Positions 27,815 to 38,430 of a DNA stretch of 38,622 bases are shown here, piece after piece. The position numbers and the translations under genes are program-made. Location of the stretch: positions 1-38,622 of the forward strand of contig CAIQUX010000312.1 in assembly GCA_903875055.1 (NCBI GenBank), in the 5' to 3' direction. Position 1 is the stretch's first letter; the number at the start of each line of letters is the position of its first letter. Source of the stretch: an uncultured Bacteroidota bacterium. Lineage in GTDB: Bacteria > Bacteroidota > Bacteroidia > Chitinophagales > Chitinophagaceae. Below the pieces are notes generated by a model, which saw nothing but the letters and a program-made list of their open reading frames with translations, was not told the DNA's origin and ran no database searches.

Positions 27815-28585
27815 ATGCGTAAGAAAATTGTAGCCGGCAACTGGAAGATGAACCTTTCTATTGCAGATGGGGTGAATCTGGTAAATGAAGTTATTTCAAA
27901 ATTACCATCCTTGCCTGAACAGGCTCATGTGATTTTTTGTTGTCCATTTACTCATCTTGATCGGGTTTCATCATCGGTAAACAATACAGGAAATCATCAA
28001 GTTCATCTTGGAGCACAGAATTGTAATGACAAAGCCTCAGGAGCGTTTACCGGAGAAATATCCATTGCCATGCTGAAGGAAACAGGGGTGGATTCTGTCA
28101 TCGTAGGGCATTCCGAAAGACGACAATTATTCGGGGAGGATCACGATTTTTTAAAGAGAAAGACTGATGCCCTTGTTGCCGCTGGTATGCATGTATTGTT
28201 TTGCTGTGGGGAACCACTTGCTGTTAGGGAAAGCAATAAGCAAAATGACTATGTAGCTAACCAACTATCAGAAAGTCTGTTTCATCTGAGCGCGGAGGAA
28301 ATGATGGCTTCCATTACGATTGCTTATGAACCGATATGGGCGATAGGAACCGGAGTGACAGCATCGACTGAGCAAGCACAGGAAATGCATGCACACATTC
28401 GTAGTTTATTAGCCCATCAGTTTGGCGAAGAAATTGCTCAGAAGATTTCTATCCTTTATGGAGGAAGCTGTAATGCAGCCAATGCCGCAGAATTATTTGC
28501 CTGTAAGGATGTTGATGGTGGGTTGATAGGCGGAGCTGCTCTGAAGTCAGAAACTTTTCTGCCTATTATAGAGGCGATGTGTTAG
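27815..28585 (+). CDS. tpiA: Triosephosphate isomerase
   Basis: AGNWKMN, VGHSERR, AYEPIWAIGTG, YGGSCNAANA motifs. Confidence 0.97.
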   Translation: MRKKIVAGNWKMNLSIADGVNLVNEVISKLPSLPEQAHVIFCCPFTHLDRVSSSVNNTGNHQVHLGAQNCNDKASGAFTGEISIAMLKETGVDSVIVGHSERRQLFGEDHDFLKRKTDALVAAGMHVLFCCGEPLAVRESNKQNDYVANQLSESLFHLSAEEMMASITIAYEPIWAIGTGVTASTEQAQEMHAHIRSLLAHQFGEEIAQKISILYGGSCNAANAAELFACKDVDGGLIGGAALKSETFLPIIEAMC

Positions 28586-28863
28586 ACGACTACGATATCT
28601 TTAATAAAGGCTTCTCCGAAGTGCTGGTTGATTTTAGCTATCAATAAATTTTTATTATAAGACAGCTCATTTTTTAAGGGGGCGATATTGGTATAGATAT
28701 ATAGTCTTCCATCTTTAATTTTAAGGTCTTCAGTATGTTTGGCTACTGTTTTTCCCATCAGAAGTTCCCAATCCTCTTTGAGTTTTGTTACCTGATATCG
28801 GTATTTCCAATGACTGTCCTCCAGCATTTTATTGATTGCTTCCTTCATTGAATATTGCGCCAT
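28582..28863 (-). CDS. DUF721 (DciA-like) protein
   Basis: Short protein with WELLMGKTVAKHTEDLKIKDGRLYIYT pattern. Confidence 0.75.
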   Translation of the reverse strand: MAQYSMKEAINKMLEDSHWKYRYQVTKLKEDWELLMGKTVAKHTEDLKIKDGRLYIYTNIAPLKNELSYNKNLLIAKINQHFGEAFIKDIVVV

Positions 28864-28867
28864 AGAT

Positions 28868-30031
28868 CTAATTGATGGGGATTACAAATTTATCTACATC
28901 GGATGCGGTTATCTTGGATTCCGAAAGGATAATGAGTCTTTCCACAACATTTCTGAGTTCTCTGATATTTCCTGTCCAATTGTGTGACTCTAGTTTGGTA
29001 ATGGCATCCTTTTCAATTTCCTTTTTTATGATCTTATATTCATTACAGATCATCTCGATAAAATAATCACACAGAAGATATATATCTTCTCTTCGGTCAT
29101 TTAATGAAGGGACATGAATAGTGATAACATTAAGACGATGAAGCAGATCCATCCTGAAATTGTTGTGCTCGATTTCCTTTTGTAAATCCTTATTAGTAGC
29201 TGCAATAATCCGCACATTCACATCAATTTCTTTCTCACCACCCACTCTGGTTATCTTGCCTTCCTGTAAAGCACGTAAAACTTTGGCTTGAGCCGAAAGA
29301 CTCATGTCACCAATCTCATCCAGAAACAAGGTTCCTCCGTCAGCCTGTTCAAATTTGCCGATTCGTTGTTTTAGAGCTGATGTAAACGAGCCTTTCTCAT
29401 GACCGAATAATTCACTTTCGATTAATTCCGTTGGAATGGCCGCACAGTTGACTTCAATAAGTGGTTTGTTCTTTCGGCTACTTTTTTCATGCATCCATCT
29501 GGCAACGAGTTCTTTTCCACTTCCATTCTCACCGGTTACCAATACTCTTGCTTCTGTCGGGGCAACCCTGTCGATGGTCTCACGTATGGATATAATCGAG
29601 GGGCTGATACCAAGAATTTCCTGAACACCGTGTACATTAGCCAGCAATTTTTTTGTTTCATTGATAAGTTCACCTTTGTCCAGAGCATTTCGGACAGTGA
29701 TTAAAAGACGATTAAGATCTGGAGGTTTTGAAATGTAATCGAAGGCACCTTTCTTAACGGCTTCAACGGCTGTATCTGTATTGCCATGTCCTGAAATCAT
29801 GATAACTGGAATTTCAATTCCTTCAGATTTCAATGCCTCAAGCAACTCAATACCGTCCATCTTGGGCATTTTAATATCACTGAGTACGCAATTATATTTT
29901 TTAGCTTTAATGAGATTATATCCTTCCCGGCCATCAATAGCTTCATCTACCTGATATCCTTCTGATACAAGAATTTCAAGTAAAGCCTTTCGGATACTTT
30001 TCTCATCATCGATTACCAGGATAGTTGCCAT
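28868..30031 (-). CDS. NtrC-family sigma-54-dependent response regulator
   Basis: Receiver domain ([13 protein letters not shown]), AAA+ [35 protein letters not shown]-terminal Fis-type HTH not obvious. Confidence 0.92.
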   Translation of the reverse strand: MATILVIDDEKSIRKALLEILVSEGYQVDEAIDGREGYNLIKAKKYNCVLSDIKMPKMDGIELLEALKSEGIEIPVIMISGHGNTDTAVEAVKKGAFDYISKPPDLNRLLITVRNALDKGELINETKKLLANVHGVQEILGISPSIISIRETIDRVAPTEARVLVTGENGSGKELVARWMHEKSSRKNKPLIEVNCAAIPTELIESELFGHEKGSFTSALKQRIGKFEQADGGTLFLDEIGDMSLSAQAKVLRALQEGKITRVGGEKEIDVNVRIIAATNKDLQKEIEHNNFRMDLLHRLNVITIHVPSLNDRREDIYLLCDYFIEMICNEYKIIKKEIEKDAITKLESHNWTGNIRELRNVVERLIILSESKITASDVDKFVIPIN

Positions 30032-30126
30032 AAACAGTTAAATAATATTTTATAAAGATAATGATGTAAAAAAGGTGGTTATCATTCATGAATGTCATTA
30101 CAATGTGAAACGAAAATCCGTTCAGT

Positions 30127-30417
30127 TTACTTTTTCTGGTTGTCTCTCCATTCGTATACCCAACTACTTTGAATCATTTCCAAATGTCCTTCGCAACTCT
30201 CCTCTCTTTTCCCTTCAAATCCATCAATTTCAAGAACCCATTCGAGCAGTTCTGTAAAACGTATCCTGTAAATTTTTGATTCAGTAAAGTCATCACCAAA
30301 GCGTTCGTGAAGCTTTAGTGCGATATCTTCGTAATCATTCCAGTGAATTGGAGGTTCGTATGACATAAAGTGGGGGCTAAATGGTGATTGTTTAATATAC
30401 TGAGAATTATTCTCCAT
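30127..30417 (-). CDS. iscX: IscX-like Fe-S assembly protein
   Basis: IHWNDYEDIALKLHERF..., IRFTELLEWVLEIDGFEG pattern; next to ferredoxin. Confidence 0.8.
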   Translation of the reverse strand: MENNSQYIKQSPFSPHFMSYEPPIHWNDYEDIALKLHERFGDDFTESKIYRIRFTELLEWVLEIDGFEGKREESCEGHLEMIQSSWVYEWRDNQKK

Positions 30418-30742
30418 GGATAAGTGTCTGGTCAGGCACGGTGACGTCTATAACTCCGGAGCCTTCCAAAAGGACGCATTGGCAGCCAAGGCGTGAATTG
30501 ATCCTTGGATTTCTTGCCCTGTCAATGAAATCTTCTTCTTTTTCTGTTAGGACTTCAATACATTCAGAATGGTTGTCAATATAAATATGACAGGTGCTGC
30601 AGGCACAAACGCCACCACAATTATGATGTATTCGTATGTTGTTCTTAAGAGCCACTTCCAGAATGCTGTCGTCGGGTTCGCAGTTTTCTATTGTCAGAGG
30701 CTCCATCCCCTTTTGCTCAAATCTGAAATTGATTGTATACAT
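30407..30742 (-). CDS. fdx: [2Fe-2S] adrenodoxin-type ferredoxin
   Basis: NCGGVCACSTCHIY cysteine motif and distal LGCQC. Confidence 0.92.
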   Translation of the reverse strand: MYTINFRFEQKGMEPLTIENCEPDDSILEVALKNNIRIHHNCGGVCACSTCHIYIDNHSECIEVLTEKEEDFIDRARNPRINSRLGCQCVLLEGSGVIDVTVPDQTLIHGE

Positions 30743-30850
30743 CTATTGTTACCTTCCTTTTAATATTATTGCTGCAAATCTACATGTAAAAAATGTTAAA
30801 CCAAATGCTTTCTTACAATACGTAACAGAAGCCTGAGTATGTTTAATTTC

Positions 30851-30961
30851 TAACTAACTAACTGTTTCTGGGCCAAGTCTTAGAGTCAGCACCGAAGGGG
30901 CTTTAGAAATCAGATTGAGACTAGCTCTACAAAAACGGGCACCAACTGGTACCCGTTTTTT
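30851..30961 (+). ncRNA. Candidate small RNA ending in a terminator (speculative)
   Basis: ORF-free interval preceded by TATGTTTA (30838-30845) and ended by a strong hairpin plus T run. Confidence 0.2.
30931..30961. terminator. Bidirectional terminator hairpin
   Basis: AAAAACGGGCACC-AACT-GGTACCCGTTTTTT; T runs in both orientations; just downstream of pckA. Confidence 0.82.
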
Positions 30962-30980
30962 GTATGATCATAAATTGTAA

Positions 30981-32594
30981 TTAGACATTTTGTGTAACCT
31001 TTGGTGCCGCAGCCATAATTTCTTCATTGGCTTGCGCTGCATATTTCTCGAAGTTTTTCACAAATAATGTAGCAAGTTCAATTGCTTTTTTGTTGTATTC
31101 AGATTTGTCGTTCCATGTGCTTTCAGGTACTAACAATTCCGAAGGGACATTAGGACATGAAGTAGGCATGTTAAAACCAAACACAGAATGAGGAATATAT
31201 TCCACATTGTCTAATTTGCCATTCATTGCGGCTGTAATCATTGCACGGGTATAACTAAGTTTCATTCTGTTGCCAACACCATAAGGTCCACCGCTCCAAC
31301 CTGTGTTAATCAGCCAAACTTTTACATCCGGATGTTGTTCTAATTTCTTTCCAAGAAGTTCAGCATATTTGGTCGGGTGTAATGGAAGAAAGGCTCTCCC
31401 AAAGCAAGCACTGAAAGTGGCTTGTGGTTCAGTCACACCTACTTCTGTGCCGGCTACCTTAGCTGTATAACCGCTGATGAAATTATACATGGCCTGCCCC
31501 TTATTCAGGCGTGAAATAGGAGGGAGGATGCCATATGCATCACAGGTAAGGAAGAAAATATTTTTAGGATCTCCACCAATACTTGGTTCTTTCGAGTTTG
31601 AAATATGGTCTATCGGATAAGCAACTCGAGTATTTTCTGTAATCGAGGCATTGGAAAAATCGACTGTATTGGTTCCAGGTATATAGTGTGTATTTTCTAC
31701 CAAAGCACCCGCCTTAATAGCAGCATAAATCTGTGGCTCTTTCTCTTCTGTCAAATCGATGCATTTGGCATAGCATCCGCCTTCGAAATTAAAGACAGAG
31801 CCGTCATCCCAACCATGTTCGTCATCACCGATAAGCTTTCTGTGAGGATCCGCACTCAGGGTGGTTTTACCGGTTCCGCTCAACCCGAAGAAAAGGGCTA
31901 CATCACCGTCAGACCCTTCGTTTGCCGAGCAATGCATACTCAAAACACCTTTTTCGTGCGGCAATACATAATTTAAAACGCCGAAAATACCTTTCTTCAT
32001 TTCACCGGTATAGGCAGAGCCCCCTATCAGTATCATTTTCTTAGTGAAATTAACGACAGTGAAATTTCCCTGTCGTGTGCCATGAATTGCTGGGTCAGCT
32101 AGGAAACCGGGAGCCTGTATGATGGTCCATTCAAGACGTTGTGTCTGTACTTCTTGAGGCGTCGGGCGCAAGAAGAGGTCCTGGCAAAATAAATTGGCCC
32201 AAGGATTTTCATTTACGACTACGATATTCAAACGGTGTTTAGGGTCGGCACAGGCATAGGCGTCTCTGACCCAAACTTCTTTGCCGTTTAAGTAGGCGGT
32301 TATATCTGTGTATAATTTATCAAAATGTTCAGGTGAAATGGCGATATTGATATCACTCCAATCAACACTGTTCTCTGTAATAGCGTCTTTTACAGTCAAT
32401 TTATCTTTAGGGGAACGTCCGGTGAATTTACCGGTATTCACTGCCAATGCACCCATATCTGTCAATGTGCCCTGTCCAAGAGACACGGTTTGTGCGGTTA
32501 ACTCTTCTGAGGACAGATTCCAATTCACTTTAGAGGGATTAATTCCTAATTCTGCTAAATTGATGGAGGGGTTTTTGATTCCAGTTTCTTGCAT
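30981..32594 (-). CDS. pckA: Phosphoenolpyruvate carboxykinase (ATP)
   Basis: GLSGTGKTTLSADPHRKLIGDDEHGWDDGSVFNFEGGCYAK, TGRSPKDK motifs. Confidence 0.97.
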   Translation of the reverse strand: MQETGIKNPSINLAELGINPSKVNWNLSSEELTAQTVSLGQGTLTDMGALAVNTGKFTGRSPKDKLTVKDAITENSVDWSDINIAISPEHFDKLYTDITAYLNGKEVWVRDAYACADPKHRLNIVVVNENPWANLFCQDLFLRPTPQEVQTQRLEWTIIQAPGFLADPAIHGTRQGNFTVVNFTKKMILIGGSAYTGEMKKGIFGVLNYVLPHEKGVLSMHCSANEGSDGDVALFFGLSGTGKTTLSADPHRKLIGDDEHGWDDGSVFNFEGGCYAKCIDLTEEKEPQIYAAIKAGALVENTHYIPGTNTVDFSNASITENTRVAYPIDHISNSKEPSIGGDPKNIFFLTCDAYGILPPISRLNKGQAMYNFISGYTAKVAGTEVGVTEPQATFSACFGRAFLPLHPTKYAELLGKKLEQHPDVKVWLINTGWSGGPYGVGNRMKLSYTRAMITAAMNGKLDNVEYIPHSVFGFNMPTSCPNVPSELLVPESTWNDKSEYNKKAIELATLFVKNFEKYAAQANEEIMAAAPKVTQNV

Positions 32595-32736
32595 AAAATT
32601 AAATAATTAGGGCGCAAAGATACTGGCCTCACTAATAAATCAGCGATTATTGCATCATAATTTGTTAACAAGTAATAAAATATGAATGTTATAACATGTA
32701 ATTAGATATTTACACGTATGTTTGCAATAAAATTAA

Positions 32737-33375
32737 ATGAAAAAACTGATTTATTCGCTCGCATTCATCTCAATGATGGGCTCATGTCAAAATGCTCCTG
32801 AAGGAGAAACTGCAAAAACAAGTGAGAAGCAAGAAACTGCTGCTCCAGCAACAGGCACCACTTATAATGTTGATATTGCCGCAAGTACTATCAACTTCCT
32901 TGGCACTAAGCCAATCGGAACACATAACGGTTTAATGCACCTTAAAGACGGGAAATTGATTGTTGGAAACGGGACTATCACCGGCGGAAGTTTTACCATC
33001 GACATGAGCAAAATGGAAATTCAAGATAAGGATACGGCCTATTCATATAAATTGGTCGGACATTTATTGTCACCCGACTTTTTTGATGCAGCTAAATATC
33101 CAACATCAAAATTTGAAATCACTAAATGTGAAGTACTCACGAACGATAGCACTGGTACTCACAGAATCAGTGGTAATCTGACGATGAAAGACAGTACGAA
33201 AAATGTGACTTTTCCGGCAAAAATATCCATTACTGATGCCGGTGTAACTGCTACAGCCGATTTTATTATCGACAGAACACAATGGGGGTTGCACTACGGA
33301 AATGACAAATCGTTGAAGGATAAATTTATCTACCCTGAAGTGAAAATTAAATTTAATATACAGGCAAAGAAATAA
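32737..33375 (+). CDS. YceI-family lipoprotein
   Basis: Lipobox MMGSC; DIAASTINFLGTKPIGTHNG, FDAAKYPTSKFEIT, LTMKDSTKNVTFP, DRTQWGLHYG. Confidence 0.9.
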   Translation: MKKLIYSLAFISMMGSCQNAPEGETAKTSEKQETAAPATGTTYNVDIAASTINFLGTKPIGTHNGLMHLKDGKLIVGNGTITGGSFTIDMSKMEIQDKDTAYSYKLVGHLLSPDFFDAAKYPTSKFEITKCEVLTNDSTGTHRISGNLTMKDSTKNVTFPAKISITDAGVTATADFIIDRTQWGLHYGNDKSLKDKFIYPEVKIKFNIQAKK

Positions 33376-33406
33376 AACTTTTTATTGATTGTTTTAGAAT
33401 GAAAAG

Positions 33407-33434
33407 AACCGTGGACTTAGGTCCGCGGTTTTTA
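33407..33434 (+). terminator. Rho-independent-type terminator after yceI-like gene
   Basis: AACCGTGGAC-TTAG-GTCCGCGGTTTTT hairpin and T run. Confidence 0.8.
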
Positions 33435-33473
33435 TCTTAAAGGTAGAATTCATTGAAATTCATTCAATTCAAA

Positions 33474-34400
33474 TTACACTTCCTGCTTGCCGGATAATAA
33501 GTACAAAACAGCCATTCGTATTGCCACACCATTTTCAACCTGTTGCAAGATGATAGAATGATGACTGTCTGCTGCGTCCGAACTCAATTCAACTCCCCGA
33601 TTAATCGGACCAGGATGCATGATGGTGATTTCTTTTTTTAATGAATCGAGTAATGCCTTATTTACACCATAGAACAATGAATATTCTCGGAGGGATGAAA
33701 ATAGAGGCATATTCTGTCGTTCAAGCTGAATTCGCAATATGTTGGCTACATCACACCATTCCAACGCTTCCTTCAGATTATAGGTGACATGTACACCCAA
33801 TGAATCGATATGCTTGGGTATCAAGGTGGGCGGACCGGCAACCGTCACTTCGGCCCCCATTTTTTTCAAACAATAAATATTTGATAAGGCTACCCGCGAA
33901 TGCATGATATCACCGATAATAGCCACTTTTTTACCCTTAAGGCTTTTGAGTTTTTCCCGAATCGAATATGCATCTAACAAGGCCTGAGTAGGATGCTCAT
34001 TAGTGCCATCACCAGCATTAATAATAGCTGCATTGATATGATTGGATAAAAAATGTGGTGCACCGCTCGCACTATGTCGCAAAACCACCATATCCACTTT
34101 CATGGCCAGAATATTCTGGGCGGTATCAATCAAGGTTTCGCCTTTGGAAACACTCGAGCTGCTTGTCACGAAATTGATCGTATCGGCACCTAATCTCTTT
34201 TCGGCCAATTCAAAAGAAATACGAGTTCGTGTAGAGTTTTCATAGAATAGATTTACAATCGTGGTGTCTCTGAGTGTAGGCACTTTTTTAATAGGTCTCT
34301 TCAATACCTCCTTGAAATTATCGGCGGTCTGAAAAATCAATTCGATATCATTCGGAGTCAGATTCTTTATTCCCAATAAATGCCTTGTGCTCAGTCTCAT
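33474..34400 (-). CDS. pyrB: Aspartate carbamoyltransferase catalytic subunit
   Basis: FYENSTRTRISFELAEKRLG, HPTQALLDAYSI, MHPGPINRGVEL. Confidence 0.97.
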   Translation of the reverse strand: MRLSTRHLLGIKNLTPNDIELIFQTADNFKEVLKRPIKKVPTLRDTTIVNLFYENSTRTRISFELAEKRLGADTINFVTSSSSVSKGETLIDTAQNILAMKVDMVVLRHSASGAPHFLSNHINAAIINAGDGTNEHPTQALLDAYSIREKLKSLKGKKVAIIGDIMHSRVALSNIYCLKKMGAEVTVAGPPTLIPKHIDSLGVHVTYNLKEALEWCDVANILRIQLERQNMPLFSSLREYSLFYGVNKALLDSLKKEITIMHPGPINRGVELSSDAADSHHSIILQQVENGVAIRMAVLYLLSGKQEV

Positions 34401-34442
34401 TTTAGTATGCAGGATTTGTGAATTTTCGTTTCATGTCAATCA

Positions 34443-34973
34443 TTATTTACTTATCATCACCACTTCATCTTTACCATCTTTTTCCTTCCAATAGACCCTG
34501 ACTTTTTGCGTATTGATGGAATCGATCACTAATCCCACATAATCCGGTTGTATCGGAAGTTGGCGGCTGAACCTTCGATCGATCAAGGTTAGAAGTTCTA
34601 CCTTTTGCGGTCTCCCGAAATCCAGTAACGCATCCAGTGCACTCCGTATCGTTCGGCCTGTAAACAATACATCATCAATCAAGACCACTTTTTTATCTTC
34701 AATGGAAAAATTAATTTCAGTATGGTTCGGCATATGAATCGCTCCTCCGGTATTGAAATCATCGCGGTAAAAGGTAATGTCAAGTTTGCCGTATTGGAGT
34801 TTTGTCTTTACAAGCGTATTCAGATATGTAACCACGCGGTCTGACAGATGAATGCCCCTGGGTTGTATACCTATCAGGACTGTATTGGAGAAATCACCGT
34901 GATTTTCGATTAATTGATGTGAGAGACGTTCTATGACGACGTTAAACTTATGCGGGTCAAGAATGGTTTTCAA
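34443..34973 (-). CDS. pyrR: PyrR bifunctional regulator/uracil phosphoribosyltransferase
   Basis: IGIQPRGIHLSDR, VVLIDDVLFTGRTIRSALDAL. Confidence 0.95.
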   Translation of the reverse strand: MKTILDPHKFNVVIERLSHQLIENHGDFSNTVLIGIQPRGIHLSDRVVTYLNTLVKTKLQYGKLDITFYRDDFNTGGAIHMPNHTEINFSIEDKKVVLIDDVLFTGRTIRSALDALLDFGRPQKVELLTLIDRRFSRQLPIQPDYVGLVIDSINTQKVRVYWKEKDGKDEVVMISK

Positions 34974-35029
34974 TCGATGTGTATTTGGGCAAAGATAAAA
35001 AAGAAAGTGACAAAATTCGGAACGCCGCC

Positions 35030-36799
35030 TTAATTAAAACCTTCAACCAGCAGTTTGCTGACAAGGAAGGTTCCCTTTGCTTCGTTGGAATTGAAGAAGA
35101 ACACATGCAGACTGTCATATCGGTCTGATCTTACATGGGCATCAAGATAGATCCGTTGTTTAGGATCCCTATAAAAAAGGCGATCAAGGAGCATCTTGTT
35201 TTCCTTGATACAACGATCAGCTTTGTAAAATCGAATTCCGAATTGCGTCATTCGTAAAATATCCCAATTCAAACGCACGCATTTGATATTAGCCGATGCC
35301 CTAATCCAGTCGACTTTCTGCTTGTTATTTATGATTGTATAGCTGACATATGTACTACTGTCGTTTTTTAAAAGAAGATAACTGCTCTCGTTAGTAATGA
35401 ATTCATTTGGGCGACCCAGATTAAAATCATAGGAGAACAACGTAACTAAATCTTGCTTCGTACCGGTGAAATCATCTGATACATCCAATAATTTCCTGTC
35501 TTGTTCATTGATATGCCATTGACCGACAATTTTCTTATAGTATGCTTCGCTCATATCCGTGGAATACACAAATCCCCCTCTATGCACACCATGTGTCCAC
35601 CAGATATTAAGGTATATGAATAAGAAAGCGATCGGGTATAGAAGCAGCATCGTAATCCGTCGTTTGTTAACCGATTCAATCAAAGCCGCCAACGGAAACA
35701 TCAACACCGCATAACCTTGTATCATGGCCCGGCCTCCATACCACCAGATATCCCAGGCTGTAACGGTATACAGATAGCAACATGAGAACAAGGCTAGCGT
35801 CCAGAACAATTCCTTCTTTTTCATGAGATACAAAAAACCGATATAAGGCAATATCATCATAGGGCAATAAATCAACCAGCCACAACGATAATTGATCGTA
35901 TATAAAAACAAATGTGGTCGAGTCCAGGTGAAATGCTGATTACCATAGCTATAGACAAACCAATGACCTGTCGCATATTTCCAATACAGTAATTGTATGC
36001 TTCCAATCAATATCATGAGGGAAAAGGTCAACAGGAAATTAGAAAAATGCTTTCCGAAAAAAGACAATCGTTCGCTGATGGCTTTCATGCTTAGGAAATT
36101 AAGTCCCCATAAGATTGGAATTAACACAGCCAATACTTCCGTAGGTCGGGTCAGGGCCAAGATGCCCAATATCAATCCGATACTAGCTGAGCGCTTCAGG
36201 TCAGGCTTCTTGAAGAAGAGGTGGGTCTGATAGAGTAAAAGACAATACCAGGAAAACAACCAACCATGCGTCATTCCAACATCAATAGCGGCATAGTTTA
36301 AATAATTAGTGCCTATCACCAAAAAGAATAAGACCCAGGCCACCGTACTGTCTTTGAAATATTCAAGCAATAACTTTCGCAAATACCATAATCCCAGTAA
36401 ACAAATCAACAACGCACCGAGTTGTATTGCCAATTGATAAGGCAAAGAGAATCCATCGGCCAAATAACCCAAGGGTTTGGCAACGAGATGTGCCATTAAA
36501 AAAAACGGCAAGTATTGCACAGCCATGCCGCTTGAATATTTCAAAACTTTGGTACCGTCAGGTAAGTAGGTGATTTGCTGATTCTCGGCCGAACAACCAT
36601 ATGCGTTCCGGATACTGTCTGAAAATTTCAAACCTTTCAGATCCTTATAGATGAATACAGCCGGCAAATACCAATAGTAACCGCTTACATCCCAGCTGAT
36701 AGTGGCTTCAGTTCCTAATTGTTTGTATTTAGGATAATAGGTAAGACTGAAGACGATAAGTCCGCAAGCCAGTAAAAAGTATGTGATAAGAGATTTCAA
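35030..36799 (-). CDS. Large multi-pass membrane protein, possibly GT-C-like
   Basis: 589 aa with many hydrophobic segments; N-terminal WDVSGYYWYLPA loop. Confidence 0.65.
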   Translation of the reverse strand: MKSLITYFLLACGLIVFSLTYYPKYKQLGTEATISWDVSGYYWYLPAVFIYKDLKGLKFSDSIRNAYGCSAENQQITYLPDGTKVLKYSSGMAVQYLPFFLMAHLVAKPLGYLADGFSLPYQLAIQLGALLICLLGLWYLRKLLLEYFKDSTVAWVLFFLVIGTNYLNYAAIDVGMTHGWLFSWYCLLLYQTHLFFKKPDLKRSASIGLILGILALTRPTEVLAVLIPILWGLNFLSMKAISERLSFFGKHFSNFLLTFSLMILIGSIQLLYWKYATGHWFVYSYGNQHFTWTRPHLFLYTINYRCGWLIYCPMMILPYIGFLYLMKKKELFWTLALFSCCYLYTVTAWDIWWYGGRAMIQGYAVLMFPLAALIESVNKRRITMLLLYPIAFLFIYLNIWWTHGVHRGGFVYSTDMSEAYYKKIVGQWHINEQDRKLLDVSDDFTGTKQDLVTLFSYDFNLGRPNEFITNESSYLLLKNDSSTYVSYTIINNKQKVDWIRASANIKCVRLNWDILRMTQFGIRFYKADRCIKENKMLLDRLFYRDPKQRIYLDAHVRSDRYDSLHVFFFNSNEAKGTFLVSKLLVEGFN

Positions 36800-36823
36800 T
36801 GGATTTTTTTTTGAATCATTGAA

Positions 36824-38200
36824 TTAATCAGCATCAGTTGTTGCGTGGTGTTGTAAATTCAAATTACTTTGTTTGCCATGCATCCAAATCAACTCCACTA
36901 AGACGATGATGACCACAAATGGAATGAGCCAGAGGCAACGCGAATTTAAACGGGCTAAAATATTGGCCAAGGAAGCGGTCGTGAACGCATTGATAAGGCA
37001 AAAAAGGATTGTCAATGCAATAATGAATAAGATACGGAGATCAATCTTCTTTAGCATGACTAGTAGAAACAATACGATGAAGCTAAGGATGAAGGAGCAT
37101 GCATATAGAAGATTAATCATCTGAACATGTATCGCCCCGGTACTTTGTTTCGATTTTAAATAAGGAATTAGTTCAGATCGGTAATGTTCCTGAATTTTCC
37201 AGAACGGGTTGGAACCTTCTACCTGTGGTGTCAAACCATCACCGATATTGGTCAGGATGAATTGCCTCATGGTCGCCTTTAAACTCTCCTTTACATTCAT
37301 CCATATAAAGTGAGGCTCAGTCAAGGTACCCTTGATTATGTTAGAATATTCCACCTCAGATGAATCCCAATAACCTGAATGCGCAAATGGACCATCATCA
37401 TTCCAGATAAAATCCCAGGCATGATCGGGTAGGCTGTTTTTGTATGAACAAAGTCTGAATTGTTCTTTCTGACAATGCGTGTCAAGGTATTCCTTCAACA
37501 CACCATTTTCAGACAACTTCGCAATAAGAAAAATATGGCTCGACTTTGAAGGTCTGAAACCAAAACCACCTATGGCATGCAAAGAACAAAGTGTCAGCCA
37601 CGATAGTACAGACACGATTAAAAGAGTAGCTGCCTTCTTTCGTATTTGAGGATTCGTTCGCATCAATATGCCAATTACAAATACAATCGTGTAGAAGAGG
37701 AGAGTGATGACAAGATTGGAATTGTGGGTCAGAATGGAGGAATAGATCAAGAGGATATAGATGAGTCGAATCTTGAATGTGGTTGCATAGTAGTAATTGA
37801 CACTTGCCAGAAAAATCATAGGCGTGAAGATATCAGGCATCACTTGTGACGTATACCATGAACAACTTGTCAATGCACAAAGCAAGATGATGGTCAGAAC
37901 CGCTTGCTTCTTATCGGGTGAACGCTGTAGAATATGCGCAATAAATGAAAGTATTAAAAGTGAGAGCAGCATACTCTGGACAAGTATGGTCAGCCAAAGT
38001 GAAAGATGAAGCGAGGTGAACAAGGTAAAATAACTATATGTTAGAGGTCTGTCGTTCGGTAGGCTCAGATGATAGGCATTTTCAATGTAAGCCCCAGTAT
38101 CAGACGTGACAAGTGGAAAGTGATTCCATATCGAGGGCGTCATCAACAAGATTGCACATAGTGCTGGTATGAGTATGCGATTGTATGCGGATGATACCAT
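36824..38200 (-). CDS. Multi-pass membrane protein of unknown function
   Basis: 458 aa with many hydrophobic segments; N-terminal loop TSDTGAYIENAYH. Confidence 0.6.
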   Translation of the reverse strand: MVSSAYNRILIPALCAILLMTPSIWNHFPLVTSDTGAYIENAYHLSLPNDRPLTYSYFTLFTSLHLSLWLTILVQSMLLSLLILSFIAHILQRSPDKKQAVLTIILLCALTSCSWYTSQVMPDIFTPMIFLASVNYYYATTFKIRLIYILLIYSSILTHNSNLVITLLFYTIVFVIGILMRTNPQIRKKAATLLIVSVLSWLTLCSLHAIGGFGFRPSKSSHIFLIAKLSENGVLKEYLDTHCQKEQFRLCSYKNSLPDHAWDFIWNDDGPFAHSGYWDSSEVEYSNIIKGTLTEPHFIWMNVKESLKATMRQFILTNIGDGLTPQVEGSNPFWKIQEHYRSELIPYLKSKQSTGAIHVQMINLLYACSFILSFIVLFLLVMLKKIDLRILFIIALTILFCLINAFTTASLANILARLNSRCLWLIPFVVIIVLVELIWMHGKQSNLNLQHHATTDAD

Positions 38201-38430
38201 ATAAGTATGTGAAATTAGCTATTTCGAATGATAAACTAAGAATATTCAGATAGGTTTGTTTTATTTATCTAAGACACTTAAATGTATTTCACAGAATCAT
38301 GCAGATGACATGCTGCCTTACAAGATCAGAAAGAAACTTGTTGACAAGCGAAGTGATTTAAAATGAGATGGATTATCAAAGAGAAAACTCAAGATGAGTC
38401 AATTGCTGTTTTCTGATATACTTTTACAGG

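Noticed and set aside
28582-28585. 4-bp convergent overlap of tpiA and DUF721 stop codons
   Set aside because: Shared stop bases between convergent genes are common in compact genomes
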